A stretch of 64,000 nucleotides of DNA from Vibrio tritonius (GCF_001547935.1 NZ_AP014635.1:1674001-1738000); one strand, 5' to 3'. Positions 8,611-18,617 are shown, numbered from the stretch's first letter. Numbers and translations are program-made. Notes: generated from the letters alone by a model not told the origin.

Positions 8611-9648
8611 TTATTGATTAACTTTAAGTTTTTGGAAAAGTTCTTCGTAAAGTTCAGCTTTATCACCAACATCATCTTGCCATGCACCATTGTCCATCAC
8701 ATCTTGTGGAGGGAAAATGTTGCTGTCTTCATGGAATGATTTAGGCAAATATTTGTACGCTGTTTTCACTGGTGTAGGGTAGCCGATCTCTTTCGCGATT
8801 TTTGCTGCATTTTCAGGGCGTAGTAGGAAGTCGATCATCTTATGAGCCGCTTCAATGTGTTTAGCACCTGAAGGGATCGCTAGGCTGTCCATCCAGAAAA
8901 TAGCGCCTTTCTTCGGCCATGCAATTTCCACTGGAGCACCTTCTTGGCGCGCCATGTAAGCAGAACCATTCCAAAGCATACCAAGGCTTACTTCACCCGC
9001 GATATATGGGTTTGCAGGGAAGTCTGAGTTGAATACCAATACGTTCGGCATCAATTTTTTCAGTTCTTCGTACGCTGCTTGGATCTCTTTAGGGTCTTGC
9101 GTATTAGGTGAGTAACCTAATTTGCTTAGGGCAATATGGAACACTTCACGAGCGTCATCCATTAGCAATAGTTGACCTTTGTATTTAGGATCCCATAGAT
9201 CGCCCCAGCTAGTAAATTTAGTTTTGTCGTAAAAGTCTTTATTTACACCAATACCCGTTGCACCCCAAATGTATGGGATAGAGTATTTGTTTGCTGGGTC
9301 AAAAGATTTGTTTAAGTAGTTTGGATCTAAATCTTTAAAGTGGCTTAGTTTAGTGTGGTCGATTTCACGTAACATGCCTTCTTTACGCATCTTTGATACG
9401 AAATAAGTAGAAGGAACAACTAAGTCGTAACCGGTGCCTTGAGTTTTCAATTTAGCATACATAGTCTCGTTAGACTCGTATGTTGAATAGATAACTTTAA
9501 TACCTGTTTCTTTAGTGAAGTCTTGAAGAACCTCTTGAGGAATATATTCTGACCAGTTGTAGAAATACAACTCGTTATCGTCAGCCATCGCGTTTCCGCT
9601 AAACAAAGCCACTGCGCAAAGTGCGCTCGCATACAATTTTGTTTTCAT
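8611..9648 (-). CDS. potD: Spermidine/putrescine-binding periplasmic protein, copy 1
   Basis: A 345-residue solute-binding protein of the polyamine ABC importer. The N-terminal 22 residues form a signal peptide (hydrophobic core ASALCAVALFSG, cleavage after NAMA). PotD signatures follow: LYFYNWSEYIP, DFTKETGIKVIYSTYESNETMYAKL, GYDLVVPSTYFVSKM, and VSLGMLWNGSAYMA. It is the last of five pot genes but is separated from its paralogue by 172 bp that include a terminator, so it probably has its own promoter. In V. cholerae, as I recall, the equivalent copy is the main spermidine-import receptor. Confidence 0.93.
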   Translation of the reverse strand: MKTKLYASALCAVALFSGNAMADDNELYFYNWSEYIPQEVLQDFTKETGIKVIYSTYESNETMYAKLKTQGTGYDLVVPSTYFVSKMRKEGMLREIDHTKLSHFKDLDPNYLNKSFDPANKYSIPYIWGATGIGVNKDFYDKTKFTSWGDLWDPKYKGQLLLMDDAREVFHIALSKLGYSPNTQDPKEIQAAYEELKKLMPNVLVFNSDFPANPYIAGEVSLGMLWNGSAYMARQEGAPVEIAWPKKGAIFWMDSLAIPSGAKHIEAAHKMIDFLLRPENAAKIAKEIGYPTPVKTAYKYLPKSFHEDSNIFPPQDVMDNGAWQDDVGDKAELYEELFQKLKVNQ

Positions 9649-9773
9649 TACTTTTCCATGTTTTTATGCAAGAAACTCACTTGGAGTAATTGTACCGATC
9701 ATCGCAAATTCAAATTGAGAATTACGGTGAGGAGTATTACGAAATGCAATAAGGCACGCATTATAGCAATAAA

Positions 9774-9806
9774 TAAAAAAATAGGCAGCTATTGCTACCT
9801 ATTTTA
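9774..9806 (-). terminator. Terminator after the potABCD transcript
   Basis: On the minus strand a 10-bp stem (one G-T pair) with a 4-base loop, followed by a T-run. It lies 15 bp past the stop of the second potD, separating the two potD genes. Confidence 0.7.
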
Positions 9807-9820
9807 TTGAAACTATTGAA

Positions 9821-10849
9821 CTATTGTCCCGCTTTTAGTTTTAAAAAGTACTGTTCGTATTTCACGTTTTTATCGCCAACTGCAGCTTGCCATTCAACAC
9901 GATCCAAATCTTGTTGAGAAGGGAACAGGGCTGGAAGGTCTTTGAATTTGGCATTGGACTCTTTCACACCAGTAAGATAACCTGTGCCATTAGAGATGCG
10001 TTCAGCAATATCAGGGCGTAATAAGAAATTGATCATCTGGTGTGCTGCGTCAATATGAGTTGCTCCAGAAGGAATGGCAAAGTTATCAACCCAACCGATA
10101 CCCCCTTCTTTAGGGAACACGAGTTTAAGCGGTAAACCTTCTTTTTGCGCAGCTGCAGCAGACCCGTTCCAAAGCATACCAACGCCAACTTCACCACTTA
10201 GGTAAGGGTCTGCTGGGTTGTCTGAGTTAAATACTAATACGTTCGGCATCAGTTTTTTTAGCTCTTCGTAGGCTTCATCGATCTGTTTTTCGTCGGTCGT
10301 GTTACCTGAATAACCCAACTTTTTCAGTGCGATATGGAACACTTCACGCGTATCGTCCATCAACATCAATTGTCCTTTTAGCTCAGGCTTCCATAGATCG
10401 GCCCAGCTTTGGAAATCTTTTGGATCGTACATATCCGTGTTAACAGCAAGACCTGTAATGGCAACAACGTGGGGAATAGAATAATTGTTGTTTGGATCAA
10501 AAGGCTTGTTTAAATAATTTGAGTCCAAGTTCTTGAAGTTAGGTAGCTTTGATTTATCAATCTTTTGTAGCATACCTTCATCACGCATTTTTGAAACAAA
10601 ATAGGTAGAAGGAACAACCAAGTCATATCCATTGTTATAGGTCTTCATTTTGGCATACAAAGTTTCATTTGATTCATAAGTTGAATAAATAACTTTAATA
10701 CCCGTTTCCTTTGTAAAGTCCTCGAGAATATCACTGCTTAGGTACGGTCCCCAGTTCATGAATACGAGTTCTTTGTCCTTGGCCAACGCAGAACCTGATG
10801 CCATTGTGAAAGCACATGCTGTTACTGCTAATGCTGCCCATTTTTTCAT
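9821..10849 (-). CDS. potD: Spermidine/putrescine-binding periplasmic protein, copy 2
   Basis: A paralogue of the downstream potD with the same fold signatures (GYDLVVPSTYFVSKM, TREVFHIALKKLGYSGN, VGMLWNGSAA). I place the start at the ATG at 10849, giving 342 residues beginning MKKWAALAVTACAFTMASG with a typical signal peptide. A longer frame from 10918 would put 23 hydrophobic residues before it and has no ribosome-binding site. The polyamine-contact regions differ from copy 1: VVAITGLAV replaces IWGATGIGV, and GGIGWVDNFA replaces GAIFWMDSLA, so ligand preference may differ. It follows potC by about 100 bp and is the likely last gene of the potABCD operon. Confidence 0.92.
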   Translation of the reverse strand: MKKWAALAVTACAFTMASGSALAKDKELVFMNWGPYLSSDILEDFTKETGIKVIYSTYESNETLYAKMKTYNNGYDLVVPSTYFVSKMRDEGMLQKIDKSKLPNFKNLDSNYLNKPFDPNNNYSIPHVVAITGLAVNTDMYDPKDFQSWADLWKPELKGQLMLMDDTREVFHIALKKLGYSGNTTDEKQIDEAYEELKKLMPNVLVFNSDNPADPYLSGEVGVGMLWNGSAAAAQKEGLPLKLVFPKEGGIGWVDNFAIPSGATHIDAAHQMINFLLRPDIAERISNGTGYLTGVKESNAKFKDLPALFPSQQDLDRVEWQAAVGDKNVKYEQYFLKLKAGQ

Positions 10850-10951
10850 TATGTTTGATACTCCAAACCATTGCCTAATGGCGATGAGATAGAAAAACAG
10901 AATGACTAAGAAAGCCATTCTGTTTCGTGGGTTAAAATAAACTAAAGAAGT

Positions 10952-11722
10952 TTACTTTATTTTTTCCTTTGCTAACAACTGAGAAAGAACAACTAATATT
11001 AAAGATATGATCAGCATTACAGTTGCTAAGGAATTGACTTCTGGTGAAATGCCAACACGTACCATTGAATAAATTTTCAAAGGTAATATTTCGTATGTTG
11101 GACCAGTAACAAAAGAGCTAATAATGACATCGTCTAATGACAGAGTGAAACTTAATAGCCAGCCAGCTGCTACTGCAGGTTTTGCTAATGGTAAAATAAT
11201 ACTTTTTAGTATTGTCCACTCGCTTGCCCCTAAATCTTTTGCGGCCTCGAGCATTTTTACGTCAAAACCATTAAGGCGACTGTATACGGTGATAACCACA
11301 AATGGCAAACAAAAAGTAATGTGTGCAATCAAAAGGGTTAGTAGACCTAAATGTGCGCCTAAAACCAAAAATAGAGCGAGTAGGGAAATGGCCATAACAA
11401 TATCTGGCGACATCATTACGATAAACAGCATGGTGCTGACCATCTTTTTCCCTTTAAACTCATAGCGGTATAATGCGACGGCCGTCAAGCTACCGATCAA
11501 CGTTGCAGCTGTTGCAGAGATAACGGCAACAGTAAGAGAGTGACCAGCCGCTTGAATGAGACTGTCGTTGTTCATCAACGAGTGGTACCACTTTGTTGTA
11601 AAACCACCCCATTTAATACCGAATTTATTGTTATTGAACGAGTTTGCAATCAGCACAATAATAGGTAGGTATAAAAAGAGATAAACCAAACCCATAAAAC
11701 TGAAGCGAATAGATTTACCCAT
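10952..11722 (-). CDS. potC: Spermidine/putrescine ABC transporter permease PotC
   Basis: A 256-residue inner-membrane permease with six predicted transmembrane helices. It has the binding-protein-dependent EAA loop, seen as EAAKDLGASEWTILKSIILPLAKPAV, that docks onto PotA. The N-terminus GLVYLFLYLPIIVLIANSFNNNKFGIKWGGFT is typical of PotC. The start codon overlaps the last base of the potB stop region (1-bp overlap), indicating translational coupling. Confidence 0.95.
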   Translation of the reverse strand: MGKSIRFSFMGLVYLFLYLPIIVLIANSFNNNKFGIKWGGFTTKWYHSLMNNDSLIQAAGHSLTVAVISATAATLIGSLTAVALYRYEFKGKKMVSTMLFIVMMSPDIVMAISLLALFLVLGAHLGLLTLLIAHITFCLPFVVITVYSRLNGFDVKMLEAAKDLGASEWTILKSIILPLAKPAVAAGWLLSFTLSLDDVIISSFVTGPTYEILPLKIYSMVRVGISPEVNSLATVMLIISLILVVLSQLLAKEKIK

Positions 11723-12582
11723 TAGTCCAGCTCCACGTTTTTATTCATTAACTTACCTGCTCTGTAATAGGCATATAACATGACCGCCATAACAATCGTT
11801 AGAGCAATACTAGTAGCAGCACCAAATGGCCAATCTCGAGCGTTCAATACTTGGCTTTTAATCACATTACCAATCAGTGGGTTTTTAGCGCCACCCAATA
11901 AATCGGAAATGTAGAACATCCCTAACGCAGGTAATAGAACTAATAAACAGCCGCCAATAATACCTGGCATAGTTAATGGCAGAATTACCTTAGTCATGGT
12001 TTGGAGCTTATTCGCACCCAAATCACGAGCCGCCTCAATGTAAGTACCATCTAATTTTTCAATTGCAGAATATAATGGCAGAATCATAAATGGTAACAGA
12101 ATATAAACCAGACCAATCATTACTGCGGTTTCGGAATACATAATTCGAAGCGGAGTATCAATAATACCAATACTAATGAGTATCTTATTTAGAATACCTT
12201 GAGTACCTAATACAATTTTGAGTCCATACGTACGAATCAGCGAGTTTGTCCAAAAAGGCACAATCACTAAAAACAGCATAAATGGGCGCCATTTTTCAGG
12301 CATTTTGGCAACACTGTATGCAAAAGGATATCCTACTAATAAGCACAAAATTGTTGCGATGATCGCCATATAAAACGAGTGAGCCACAACTTTTGCATAT
12401 AACGGATCCAACAAGCGCAGGTAGTTATCAAAAGTAAAGGTGAATTCCAGTAAATTGGTTTCATCACGAGTAAGGAAACTTGTACCAATAATCATCAAGT
12501 TTGGTACGAGTACAAACAGGGCCAACCAACCAACGACGGTCAGAATAATGACCTTTTGTAGATTAAATTTGCTGGTCATCAT
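11722..12582 (-). CDS. potB: Spermidine/putrescine ABC transporter permease PotB
   Basis: A 286-residue partner permease of PotC with six predicted transmembrane helices. Characteristic pieces are [42 protein letters not shown], and the EAA loop [25 protein letters not shown]. Two adjacent ATG codons are possible starts (12582 and 12579); GGGAGG lies about 9 bp before the first. The gene overlaps the end of potA by 20 bp and potC by one base. Confidence 0.95.
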   Translation of the reverse strand: MMTSKFNLQKVIILTVVGWLALFVLVPNLMIIGTSFLTRDETNLLEFTFTFDNYLRLLDPLYAKVVAHSFYMAIIATILCLLVGYPFAYSVAKMPEKWRPFMLFLVIVPFWTNSLIRTYGLKIVLGTQGILNKILISIGIIDTPLRIMYSETAVMIGLVYILLPFMILPLYSAIEKLDGTYIEAARDLGANKLQTMTKVILPLTMPGIIGGCLLVLLPALGMFYISDLLGGAKNPLIGNVIKSQVLNARDWPFGAATSIALTIVMAVMLYAYYRAGKLMNKNVELD

Positions 12583-13696
12583 CGAGAACTACCTCCCAGC
12601 TTTCAACCCAAGTGATCGCAACTTTTTGACCAATTGAGTGGTCAACATCGGGATCGTCCTCGTTAAAGAATTCACTTACCATGACGGTTTCACCGGAATC
12701 AAGCTCAATTAAAGATTCTAGAGTCATGCCTTTATAGGTACGATCGCGAACATAACCGATAATGCCGCTGTTTTCATGTTCTGAAATTTCTTCAATACGT
12801 AAGTCTTCAGGGCGTAATAAAACTTGGAGTTTTTTACTAGGTTGAATCTCGTGATCGTAATAGACCACGCTATCGGTGCCATTGATGTCTACAATAATCC
12901 GTTTCTCATCTAGGCGCTGCTTAGCAATAGCAGAGAACACGTTGATTTCACCAATAAAGCGAGCGACAAAGAGGTTTTTAGGCTCCTCATAAATCTCCCG
13001 TGGTGAGCCGTCTTGTTCAATAATGCCTTCACGCATCACGATAATGCGATCTGACATCGATAGAGCTTCTTCTTGATCGTGCGTAACAAAAATGAAGGTG
13101 ATACCAAGTTTGCGCTGAAGTTGTTTCAGCTCGCTTTGCATTTGTTTACGTAGTTTGTAATCAAGTGCTGACAGAGATTCATCCAACAACAAAACTTTCG
13201 GCTTATTCACAACAGCACGAGCTATTGCAATACGTTGTTGTTGACCTCCAGACAACTGGTGAGGTTTACGTTGCGCCATCTCTTCCAAACGAACCATGCG
13301 TAGTGCTTCTAGCACACGAGGTTCAATGTCTGAATTAGGCACTTTTTGCATGCGCAAACCAAATGCCACATTCTCAAATACCGTCATATGCGGAAAGAGG
13401 GCATAGCTTTGGAATACTGTGTTGACATACCGCTGTTCTGCTGGAACTTGGGTAACATTTTGAGAATCTAGAATGACGTCGCCTGAGTCGACATTCTCAA
13501 AACCAGCAATCATTCTTAATACTGTGGTTTTACCACAACCTGAAGGGCCTAAGATAGTTAAGAATTCACCATGATTTACATCTAGGTTAAGGTTCGAAAT
13601 GATTTCCTTACCATCGAAACTTTTACTGACACCAGCGAGCTGTACCACTGGTTTTTCAACGGAATGCTGTTCGTTCAACTTCTGTTTTTCTCCCAC
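12563..13696 (-). CDS. potA: Spermidine/putrescine ABC transporter ATPase PotA
   Basis: The cytoplasmic ATPase that drives polyamine uptake through PotBC. The 377 residues contain Walker [19 protein letters not shown] (about 52-69), the Q-loop, signature [14 protein letters not shown], Walker [13 protein letters not shown] and switch His in [17 protein letters not shown]-terminal TOBE-type regulatory domain (about 290-375) contains [12 protein letters not shown]. It is the first gene of potABCD. The initiator context starts [12 protein letters not shown]. Confidence 0.95.
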   Translation of the reverse strand: MGEKQKLNEQHSVEKPVVQLAGVSKSFDGKEIISNLNLDVNHGEFLTILGPSGCGKTTVLRMIAGFENVDSGDVILDSQNVTQVPAEQRYVNTVFQSYALFPHMTVFENVAFGLRMQKVPNSDIEPRVLEALRMVRLEEMAQRKPHQLSGGQQQRIAIARAVVNKPKVLLLDESLSALDYKLRKQMQSELKQLQRKLGITFIFVTHDQEEALSMSDRIIVMREGIIEQDGSPREIYEEPKNLFVARFIGEINVFSAIAKQRLDEKRIIVDINGTDSVVYYDHEIQPSKKLQVLLRPEDLRIEEISEHENSGIIGYVRDRTYKGMTLESLIELDSGETVMVSEFFNEDDPDVDHSIGQKVAITWVESWEVVLDDDQQI

Positions 13697-14048
13697 CTTG
13701 GTCTGTAGAAATCAACCTACATTTTTGACCGGTTGTTAAGACTTAATTGAGGCGCGCATCATAATAGGCATAAACGCGATTTCATAGTTTTTTCTGGTAT
13801 GAAACACAAAAAAAAGCACAGTTACATACCTTAACAATTTCAGAGTGTAATAACAGCCTCTTATATAGAAGAATCCTGTTTTATAACTAAAAAATCGCAG
13901 AATATGTCAATTGCGATTTAGGTGCTGGTTGCATTCCAGTATAATGAGCAACTACCTTAAAAGTTATAATAGTTGAAATGGATGACAAGACGTTGACTGA
14001 AGCGTCCCAATTTCAGATATGAGAGTGAGAAGACCGTTAGAGCAGTTT
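13697..14048. other. Intergenic region upstream of potA and the membrane-protein gene
   Basis: About 350 bp between divergent units, AT-rich, presumably holding the potABCD promoter. I see no convincing operator or hairpin. The longest plus-strand frame begins at 14019, but the ATG at 14049 is the better start (see that entry). Confidence 0.4.
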
Positions 14049-14852
14049 ATGAGTAATGAAATTGAAAAAGACTTTAATTTAGGGGGAACGGTCGAAAGTG
14101 CCCTCAGTGGACAGTATGAACTGAGTGTAACTAAGGTGTTTAAAGAAGCTTGGGATTGCACTATAAAGCATTTTTTCTCTTTTACACCTGCGATTATCCT
14201 ATTGGCTATCCTGCAAGTTGTAATTTTCTTTATTGCCTTAAATATGCAGGTATTTGATATTACGAGTGTATTTGAACAACTTGCCCAAACAGGAACCATT
14301 CCAGCGGGTTTCATGCAGGCACTGTACATTGCAAACTTTAGTTATGAAGTCATCAGTGCGCCGTTTTTTGCTGGGGTATGTTTAATGGCTATGAGCCACG
14401 CTGCTGGTCTGAAAACCAAGACTCGACAAATAACCAGTGGCCTACAATTTACCGTTATGATCATTTTTGTGACATTAATTAGCTTGCTCTTACAAGGCAT
14501 CGCCAATTTGTTGTTACCGGTGATTTCAATTTACTTATCTTTGGCTTTTAGTAATGCTGTGCTTTTAGTGTGTGAAAAGCATGTTCGACCTCTTAATGCG
14601 TTGCTTTTATCCTTAAGAGCGGTGAATCGGAAGATTTTTCAAATCGCGATCATCTATGCTGTACTTATGGGATTATTTTTGGCTGCTTTGATGTTCTACG
14701 GGGTAGGTTTGCTTTTCGTTTTACCGTTTTACTTTCATGTAAAAGGAATAATCTATCGCAATATGTTTGGAATTAGACTGAAAATTGTCACGACAAATCA
14801 GCACAATGGTGATGACGATCAAAACAATAATAGCCAGGTGTTTAATGCATAA
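14049..14852 (+). CDS. Multi-spanning membrane protein of unknown function
   Basis: About 267 residues with a soluble N-terminus (MSNEIEKDFNLGGTVESAL) and five or six predicted transmembrane segments between about residues 45 and 245. It ends in a polar tail rich in Asn, Asp and Gln. I recognise no domain; a DUF-type relation to bacterial integral-membrane proteins with an EAW-like first loop is possible but unproven. An alternative start is the ATG at 14019 (MRVRRPLEQF); neither has a strong ribosome-binding site. Its stop overlaps the next gene by 8 bp, so it is probably co-expressed with the Bax-type glucosaminidase. It is the conserved neighbour of the pot operon in vibrios, as I recall. 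Confidence 0.7.
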   Translation: MSNEIEKDFNLGGTVESALSGQYELSVTKVFKEAWDCTIKHFFSFTPAIILLAILQVVIFFIALNMQVFDITSVFEQLAQTGTIPAGFMQALYIANFSYEVISAPFFAGVCLMAMSHAAGLKTKTRQITSGLQFTVMIIFVTLISLLLQGIANLLLPVISIYLSLAFSNAVLLVCEKHVRPLNALLLSLRAVNRKIFQIAIIYAVLMGLFLAALMFYGVGLLFVLPFYFHVKGIIYRNMFGIRLKIVTTNQHNGDDDQNNNSQVFNA

Positions 14853-15633
14853 GTACTTCATTATTGCAGCCGTATTAGTGATGGCCAGCTGCAGTGTTTA
14901 CTATGCAAAACAGCATGATAGCTGGGGTATCTCATCATCCCAGCAATACAAACGAATGGCCCCCCCGCCAGCGTTCTCAAAGATAAAAGAGATCTCTGAG
15001 CGTAAAAAGGCTTTCCTTGATTATTTGGGTAAAGGCGTTACTAGTGAGAATGCGCGCATTAGAAAGGAGCGCGCAATGTTACTAGGGTTGCAGGAACGTG
15101 TGGCTAATAATGCTGTCACATCTCGTGACATCGTTAATGCCAAAGTGCTTGGTGAGCTTTATGGGGTTGAATTCGAAGATAAACAGATCACCAAAGCATG
15201 GTTAGATAAAATGTTATTGCGCGTCGATGTGCTCCCCAAAGCTTTGGTACTGACTCAAGCTGCGAATGAGTCAGCGTGGGGAACATCACGTTTTGCAGTA
15301 CAGGCGAATAACTATTTTGGCCAATGGTGTTATCGCACAGGCTGTGGGTTAGTACCAAGGGAACGCAAAAAGGGAATGACTCATGAAGTGGCTAAGTTTT
15401 CATCGGTAAGCGAATCGATTCATCGCTATTACATGAATGTGAACCGTAACCGAGCGTATCGAAAATTACGCGTGATCCGGGCAGACCTTCTAAAACAAGG
15501 TATTGATGTCACAACGACTGAGGCTGCAATGAAGATGGTTGAAGGACTTAATAAGTATTCTGAGCGTGGCCAAGATTACGTGCAAGATATACAAGCTATG
15601 ATTCAGCATAATAAGCAATATTGGGAAAAGTAA
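14845..15633 (+). CDS. Bax-type glucosaminidase (peptidoglycan hydrolase-like lipoprotein)
   Basis: A 262-residue protein starting MHKYFIIAAVLVMASC, a probable lipoprotein signal with the lipobox cysteine at residue 16. The catalytic domain (about 120-260) is of the glucosaminidase/Bax family: the acidic residue is in LTQAANESAWGTSRFA, followed by NNYFGQWCY and FSSVSESIHRYYMNVNRNRAY. These enzymes cleave the glycan backbone of peptidoglycan. I chose the ATG at 14845 because the signal peptide begins there and AGGTG precedes it; a longer frame from 14785 would overlap the upstream gene by 68 bp. The start overlaps the upstream stop. Confidence 0.85.
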   Translation: MHKYFIIAAVLVMASCSVYYAKQHDSWGISSSQQYKRMAPPPAFSKIKEISERKKAFLDYLGKGVTSENARIRKERAMLLGLQERVANNAVTSRDIVNAKVLGELYGVEFEDKQITKAWLDKMLLRVDVLPKALVLTQAANESAWGTSRFAVQANNYFGQWCYRTGCGLVPRERKKGMTHEVAKFSSVSESIHRYYMNVNRNRAYRKLRVIRADLLKQGIDVTTTEAAMKMVEGLNKYSERGQDYVQDIQAMIQHNKQYWEK

Positions 15634-15653
15634 CGCGTATATTTGGAACTATA

Positions 15654-15677
15654 AAAAAGCCGCTAATGCGGCTTTTT
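15654..15677. terminator. Bidirectional terminator between the glucosaminidase gene and ttcA
   Basis: AAAAAGCCGC-TAAT-GCGGCTTTTT between convergent genes: a 10-bp stem with A/T tails on both strands. Confidence 0.88.
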
Positions 15678-15690
15678 CTTATGATGGATA

Positions 15691-16623
15691 TTATAAATTT
15701 GTCACATCCAATTGTAGACTTGGGTCAAAAGACATCACGTTATCTTCTTCATCTACTGGTTGCTGTGGCATTTCTTCTTTGTCAAAACCAATATCGCCAC
15801 CATTTATCACACCTGAATCACGGTCGATTGATTTAAAATCAAACAACTCAAAATCCGCTAGATGGCTAGGCACCACATTTTGCATGGCGCGGAACATTGT
15901 CTCAATGCGACCAGGGAATTGTTTGTCCCATCCATTTAACATCTGTTTGATGTTTTGACGTTGCATATTCGGTTGAGAGCCACATAAGTTACATGGAATG
16001 ATGGGATAACCACGCATATCCGAATATTTGATAATGTCTTTCTCACGGCAGTACGCTAAAGGACGAATGACTACGTGCTCACCATTATCTGAAACTAATT
16101 TTGGTGGCATGCCTTTCATCTTACCGCCGTAAAACATATTCAGAAATAGGGTTTCCAAAATATCGTCACGATGGTGGCCTAGAGCGATCTTTGTTGCGCC
16201 AAGCTCTTTGGCCGTACGATATAAGATTCCACGACGTAGACGAGAACATAGCGAACACGTGGTTTTACCTTCAGGTACTTTGTCCTGAACGATAGAGTAG
16301 GTGTCTTCTTCAACAATTTTATACTCAACCCCCAAACTTTCTAAATACTCTGGCAATATGTGGCCAGGAAAGCCCGGTTGTTTTTGGTCTAGGTTGACTG
16401 CTACAAGTTCAAATGAGACTGGTGCACTTTTTTGCAAACTCATTAGGATGTCTAGCATGGTAAAACTGTCTTTGCCGCCAGATAGACAAACCATGATACG
16501 GTCGCCTTCTTCAATCATGTTGAAATCAGCAATGGCTTGGCCGGTATTACGACGAATACGTTTTTGCAGTTTATTAAAATTATAGTGTTGAGCTTTGGTT
16601 AGCTCTTGAGTTTGCTCGGTCAT
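15691..16623 (-). CDS. ttcA: tRNA 2-thiocytidine(32) synthetase TtcA
   Basis: Installs sulphur on C32 of several tRNAs using ATP and an iron-sulphur cluster. The 310 residues include the PP-loop [10 protein letters not shown] at about 50-59, the first C-x-x-C in [10 protein letters not shown] and the second in [13 protein letters not shown], all hallmarks of TtcA. The C-terminus is a longer acidic tail (about 285-310) than I expect for the E. coli enzyme. Neighbours uspE and fnr on the same strand repeat the ttcA-uspE-fnr grouping known from enterics and vibrios. Confidence 0.95.
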   Translation of the reverse strand: MTEQTQELTKAQHYNFNKLQKRIRRNTGQAIADFNMIEEGDRIMVCLSGGKDSFTMLDILMSLQKSAPVSFELVAVNLDQKQPGFPGHILPEYLESLGVEYKIVEEDTYSIVQDKVPEGKTTCSLCSRLRRGILYRTAKELGATKIALGHHRDDILETLFLNMFYGGKMKGMPPKLVSDNGEHVVIRPLAYCREKDIIKYSDMRGYPIIPCNLCGSQPNMQRQNIKQMLNGWDKQFPGRIETMFRAMQNVVPSHLADFELFDFKSIDRDSGVINGGDIGFDKEEMPQQPVDEEDNVMSFDPSLQLDVTNL

Positions 16624-16709
16624 TAGCTTGCAGTCTTAATCTTGAAAACAAAATGAAGTGCGTATGATACGCATAAATAGGACAGATTCCAGTTTTTAGC
16701 GAAGTAAAA

Positions 16710-16744
16710 CAAAAAAATCCCCGAGCCAAGGCAAGGCTCGGGGA
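16710..16744 (-). terminator. Terminator downstream of uspE
   Basis: Nine-bp GC-rich stem CCCCGAGCC / GGCTCGGGG with a 7-base loop, followed on the minus strand by a run of seven T. Confidence 0.85.
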
Positions 16745-16754
16745 AGTGTTCGGT

Positions 16755-17702
16755 TTATTTCGCGTTACCGGGATCTAGCGGGCTAATATAGCCTTGTGGC
16801 TTCAGGGCGAGAATGTCGCAGTCAATTTTATCGATAACATGTTCTGCAGTGTTGCCGATAAAAACGGCAGAGAGCCCAGTTCGACCGGTTGTGCCAATAA
16901 TACACATGCCCGCATTCAATTCTCGGGCAGCCTTGGGTATCACGTCTTCGGGAAGACCTTGCTCAACAAGTGTGGACTCTTCACCTAGGCCATGTTTCTG
17001 CCTAAGCGCTTTCATCGCCGTTAGGTGATGACCTCTAACTGCATCGGTGTATGCGGTTGGATCAAACTCAGGCAATTCAATAGTGATGTTTGCGGGAGTA
17101 ACAGGGTAGGCATTAACCAAATAAGGTTTAGCATCTAAGCGGCTGCTCAAACACTGCAACTGCTCGACCATTCTATCGTTAAGGTCTAAGTGCGCTTCTA
17201 TTTCCGATGCGACATGCACTGAAGCAATAATACTCGCTCCGTTAGGCCATTCCTCATTTTTGACTAAAAGAACTGGTGTTGGACACTTGCGTAACAGGTG
17301 CCAATCTGTTGGAGTGAACAGTACCGATTCCAACACATCATGTTTGCGCGTTCCTTTAATGACGATATCGTGTTCACCGCTAAATACCTCACCAATGATC
17401 GCCTCATAAGGGCGATTATGCCAAACCACCTTAACATCAAAGTCAAAATGGTCACCAAGATAAGGTTCGGCAATTTTTCTCATCCACTGTTCACGTTGAT
17501 GGATCACGCCACGTCTCATCGCATCACGCTCATCAGACGATAGCATAGAGGTCATGTCATAAGAAAAATCGTAAATCGACAGGAAGAGGGTAACGTGGCT
17601 TCGTGAGCGACTTTGAGCGGCGAGTTGAGTTGCTCTTGCTAGTGCTGGTTGATCATCACGATTGATATCTGCAACCACTAAAATTTTGCTGTAGATACTC
17701 AT
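16755..17702 (-). CDS. uspE: Universal stress protein UspE
   Basis: A 315-residue tandem-Usp protein: domain one about residues 1-150 and domain two about 160-305. The second carries the nucleotide-binding signature GTTGRTGLSAVFIGNTAEHVI. The family-typical stretches IYDFSYDMTSMLSSDERDAMRRGVI and VKVVWHNRPYEAIIGEV match E. coli UspE. UspE affects motility, adhesion and oxidative-stress resistance. I set the start at 17702 (MSIYSKILVV) because AAGGAGA lies 6 bp upstream and the longer frame from 17732 has only ten extra non-conserved residues. fnr lies 135 bp upstream on the same strand. Confidence 0.93.
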   Translation of the reverse strand: MSIYSKILVVADINRDDQPALARATQLAAQSRSRSHVTLFLSIYDFSYDMTSMLSSDERDAMRRGVIHQREQWMRKIAEPYLGDHFDFDVKVVWHNRPYEAIIGEVFSGEHDIVIKGTRKHDVLESVLFTPTDWHLLRKCPTPVLLVKNEEWPNGASIIASVHVASEIEAHLDLNDRMVEQLQCLSSRLDAKPYLVNAYPVTPANITIELPEFDPTAYTDAVRGHHLTAMKALRQKHGLGEESTLVEQGLPEDVIPKAARELNAGMCIIGTTGRTGLSAVFIGNTAEHVIDKIDCDILALKPQGYISPLDPGNAK

Positions 17703-17798
17703 AACATTCTCCTTGTCATTGGAGGAGGACACTAAGATTACTTTAGCTCAGAACTGAGGATTATATTAGAAATAACGAAAGGAAAGGGAAAGAATTAT

Positions 17799-17824
17799 GA
17801 TGTAGCTCCACAATGAGCTACATC
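17799..17824 (-). terminator. Hairpin downstream of fnr
   Basis: Perfect 10-bp stem (GATGTAGCTC / GAGCTACATC) with a 6-base loop just after the fnr stop. The T-rich tail is weak, so termination may be partial and allow readthrough into uspE. Confidence 0.55.
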
Positions 17825-17837
17825 ATTGATAATCTTA

Positions 17838-18587
17838 CTAAGATTCTTTTGTGACGCCTGCCATTTCCATCAGAGCATCGTGGTCGAGGATAGTAATGTA
17901 TTTACCTTTCACACTTAAAATCTCTGATTTTTGGAAACGTCCAAGTAAACGGCTAATGGTTTCAACCGTTAAACCAAGATAGTTACCGATATCACCACGC
18001 GTCATAGTTAAACGGAATTCGCGAGGGCTAAAACCTCGTTGAGAAAAGCGTGTTGATAAATTGTATAAGAATGCCGCTAGACGTTCTTCAGCGTTCTTCT
18101 TAGACAATAAAAGAATCATCTCTTGGTCGCCTTTGATCTCGTTACTCATCAAACGCATAATTTGTTGACGTAGCTTAGGCATTTTGCCAGACAAATCATC
18201 CAAGATTTCATAAGGAATTTCACAAACCATCGAAGTTTCAAGGGCTTGGGCAAAACTTGGGTGTGCATCCCCCGTGATTGCATCAAAGCCAACTAAATCA
18301 CCTGCAAGATGGAAAGCAGTAATTTGTTCGTCACCTTGTTCGGTTATAGTGTAGCTCTTAATAGTACCGGAACGAATTGCGTAAAGGGACTTTAGTTCAT
18401 CTCCCGCTTTGAAGAGTTCTTGACCTTTTTGAATCGGCTTTTTGCGTTCAATAATTTGGTCGAGTTGATCCAACTCTGACTCATTCAAAGTAAACGGGAT
18501 ACATAACTGACTGATACTGCAATCTTGACAGTGAATAGCACAACCACCAGATTGAATGCGCTTCGCAGCAGGCTTCTCAGAAATCAT
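17838..18587 (-). CDS. fnr: Fumarate/nitrate reduction regulator FNR
   Basis: The oxygen-sensing Crp-family activator of anaerobic genes. The 249 residues show the N-terminal iron-sulphur cysteines in [19 protein letters not shown] (positions 16, 20, 23 and 29) and the fourth in SMVCEIPYE. There is a cyclic-nucleotide-binding-like beta roll, and a C-terminal helix-turn-helix with the FNR recognition helix [16 protein letters not shown] near-perfect FNR box lies 17-30 bp upstream of the start codon, suggesting autoregulation. The neighbours uspE and ttcA are typical. The cbb3 oxidase genes that often adjoin fnr in vibrios are not next to it here. Confidence 0.97.
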   Translation of the reverse strand: MISEKPAAKRIQSGGCAIHCQDCSISQLCIPFTLNESELDQLDQIIERKKPIQKGQELFKAGDELKSLYAIRSGTIKSYTITEQGDEQITAFHLAGDLVGFDAITGDAHPSFAQALETSMVCEIPYEILDDLSGKMPKLRQQIMRLMSNEIKGDQEMILLLSKKNAEERLAAFLYNLSTRFSQRGFSPREFRLTMTRGDIGNYLGLTVETISRLLGRFQKSEILSVKGKYITILDHDALMEMAGVTKES

Positions 18588-18603
18588 AATAACCTTTCAC
18601 TAA

Positions 18604-18617
18604 TTGATGTACGTCAA
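18604..18617. promoter_or_regulatory. FNR box upstream of fnr
   Basis: TTGATGTACGTCAA matches the FNR consensus TTGAT-N4-ATCAA at nine of ten defined positions. It lies just before the fnr start, where binding would repress or tune transcription as for the E. coli gene. Confidence 0.65.

Noticed and set aside
10850..10918. Upstream start for the second potD at 10918
   Set aside because: Adds 23 hydrophobic residues before a normal signal peptide and lacks a ribosome-binding site.
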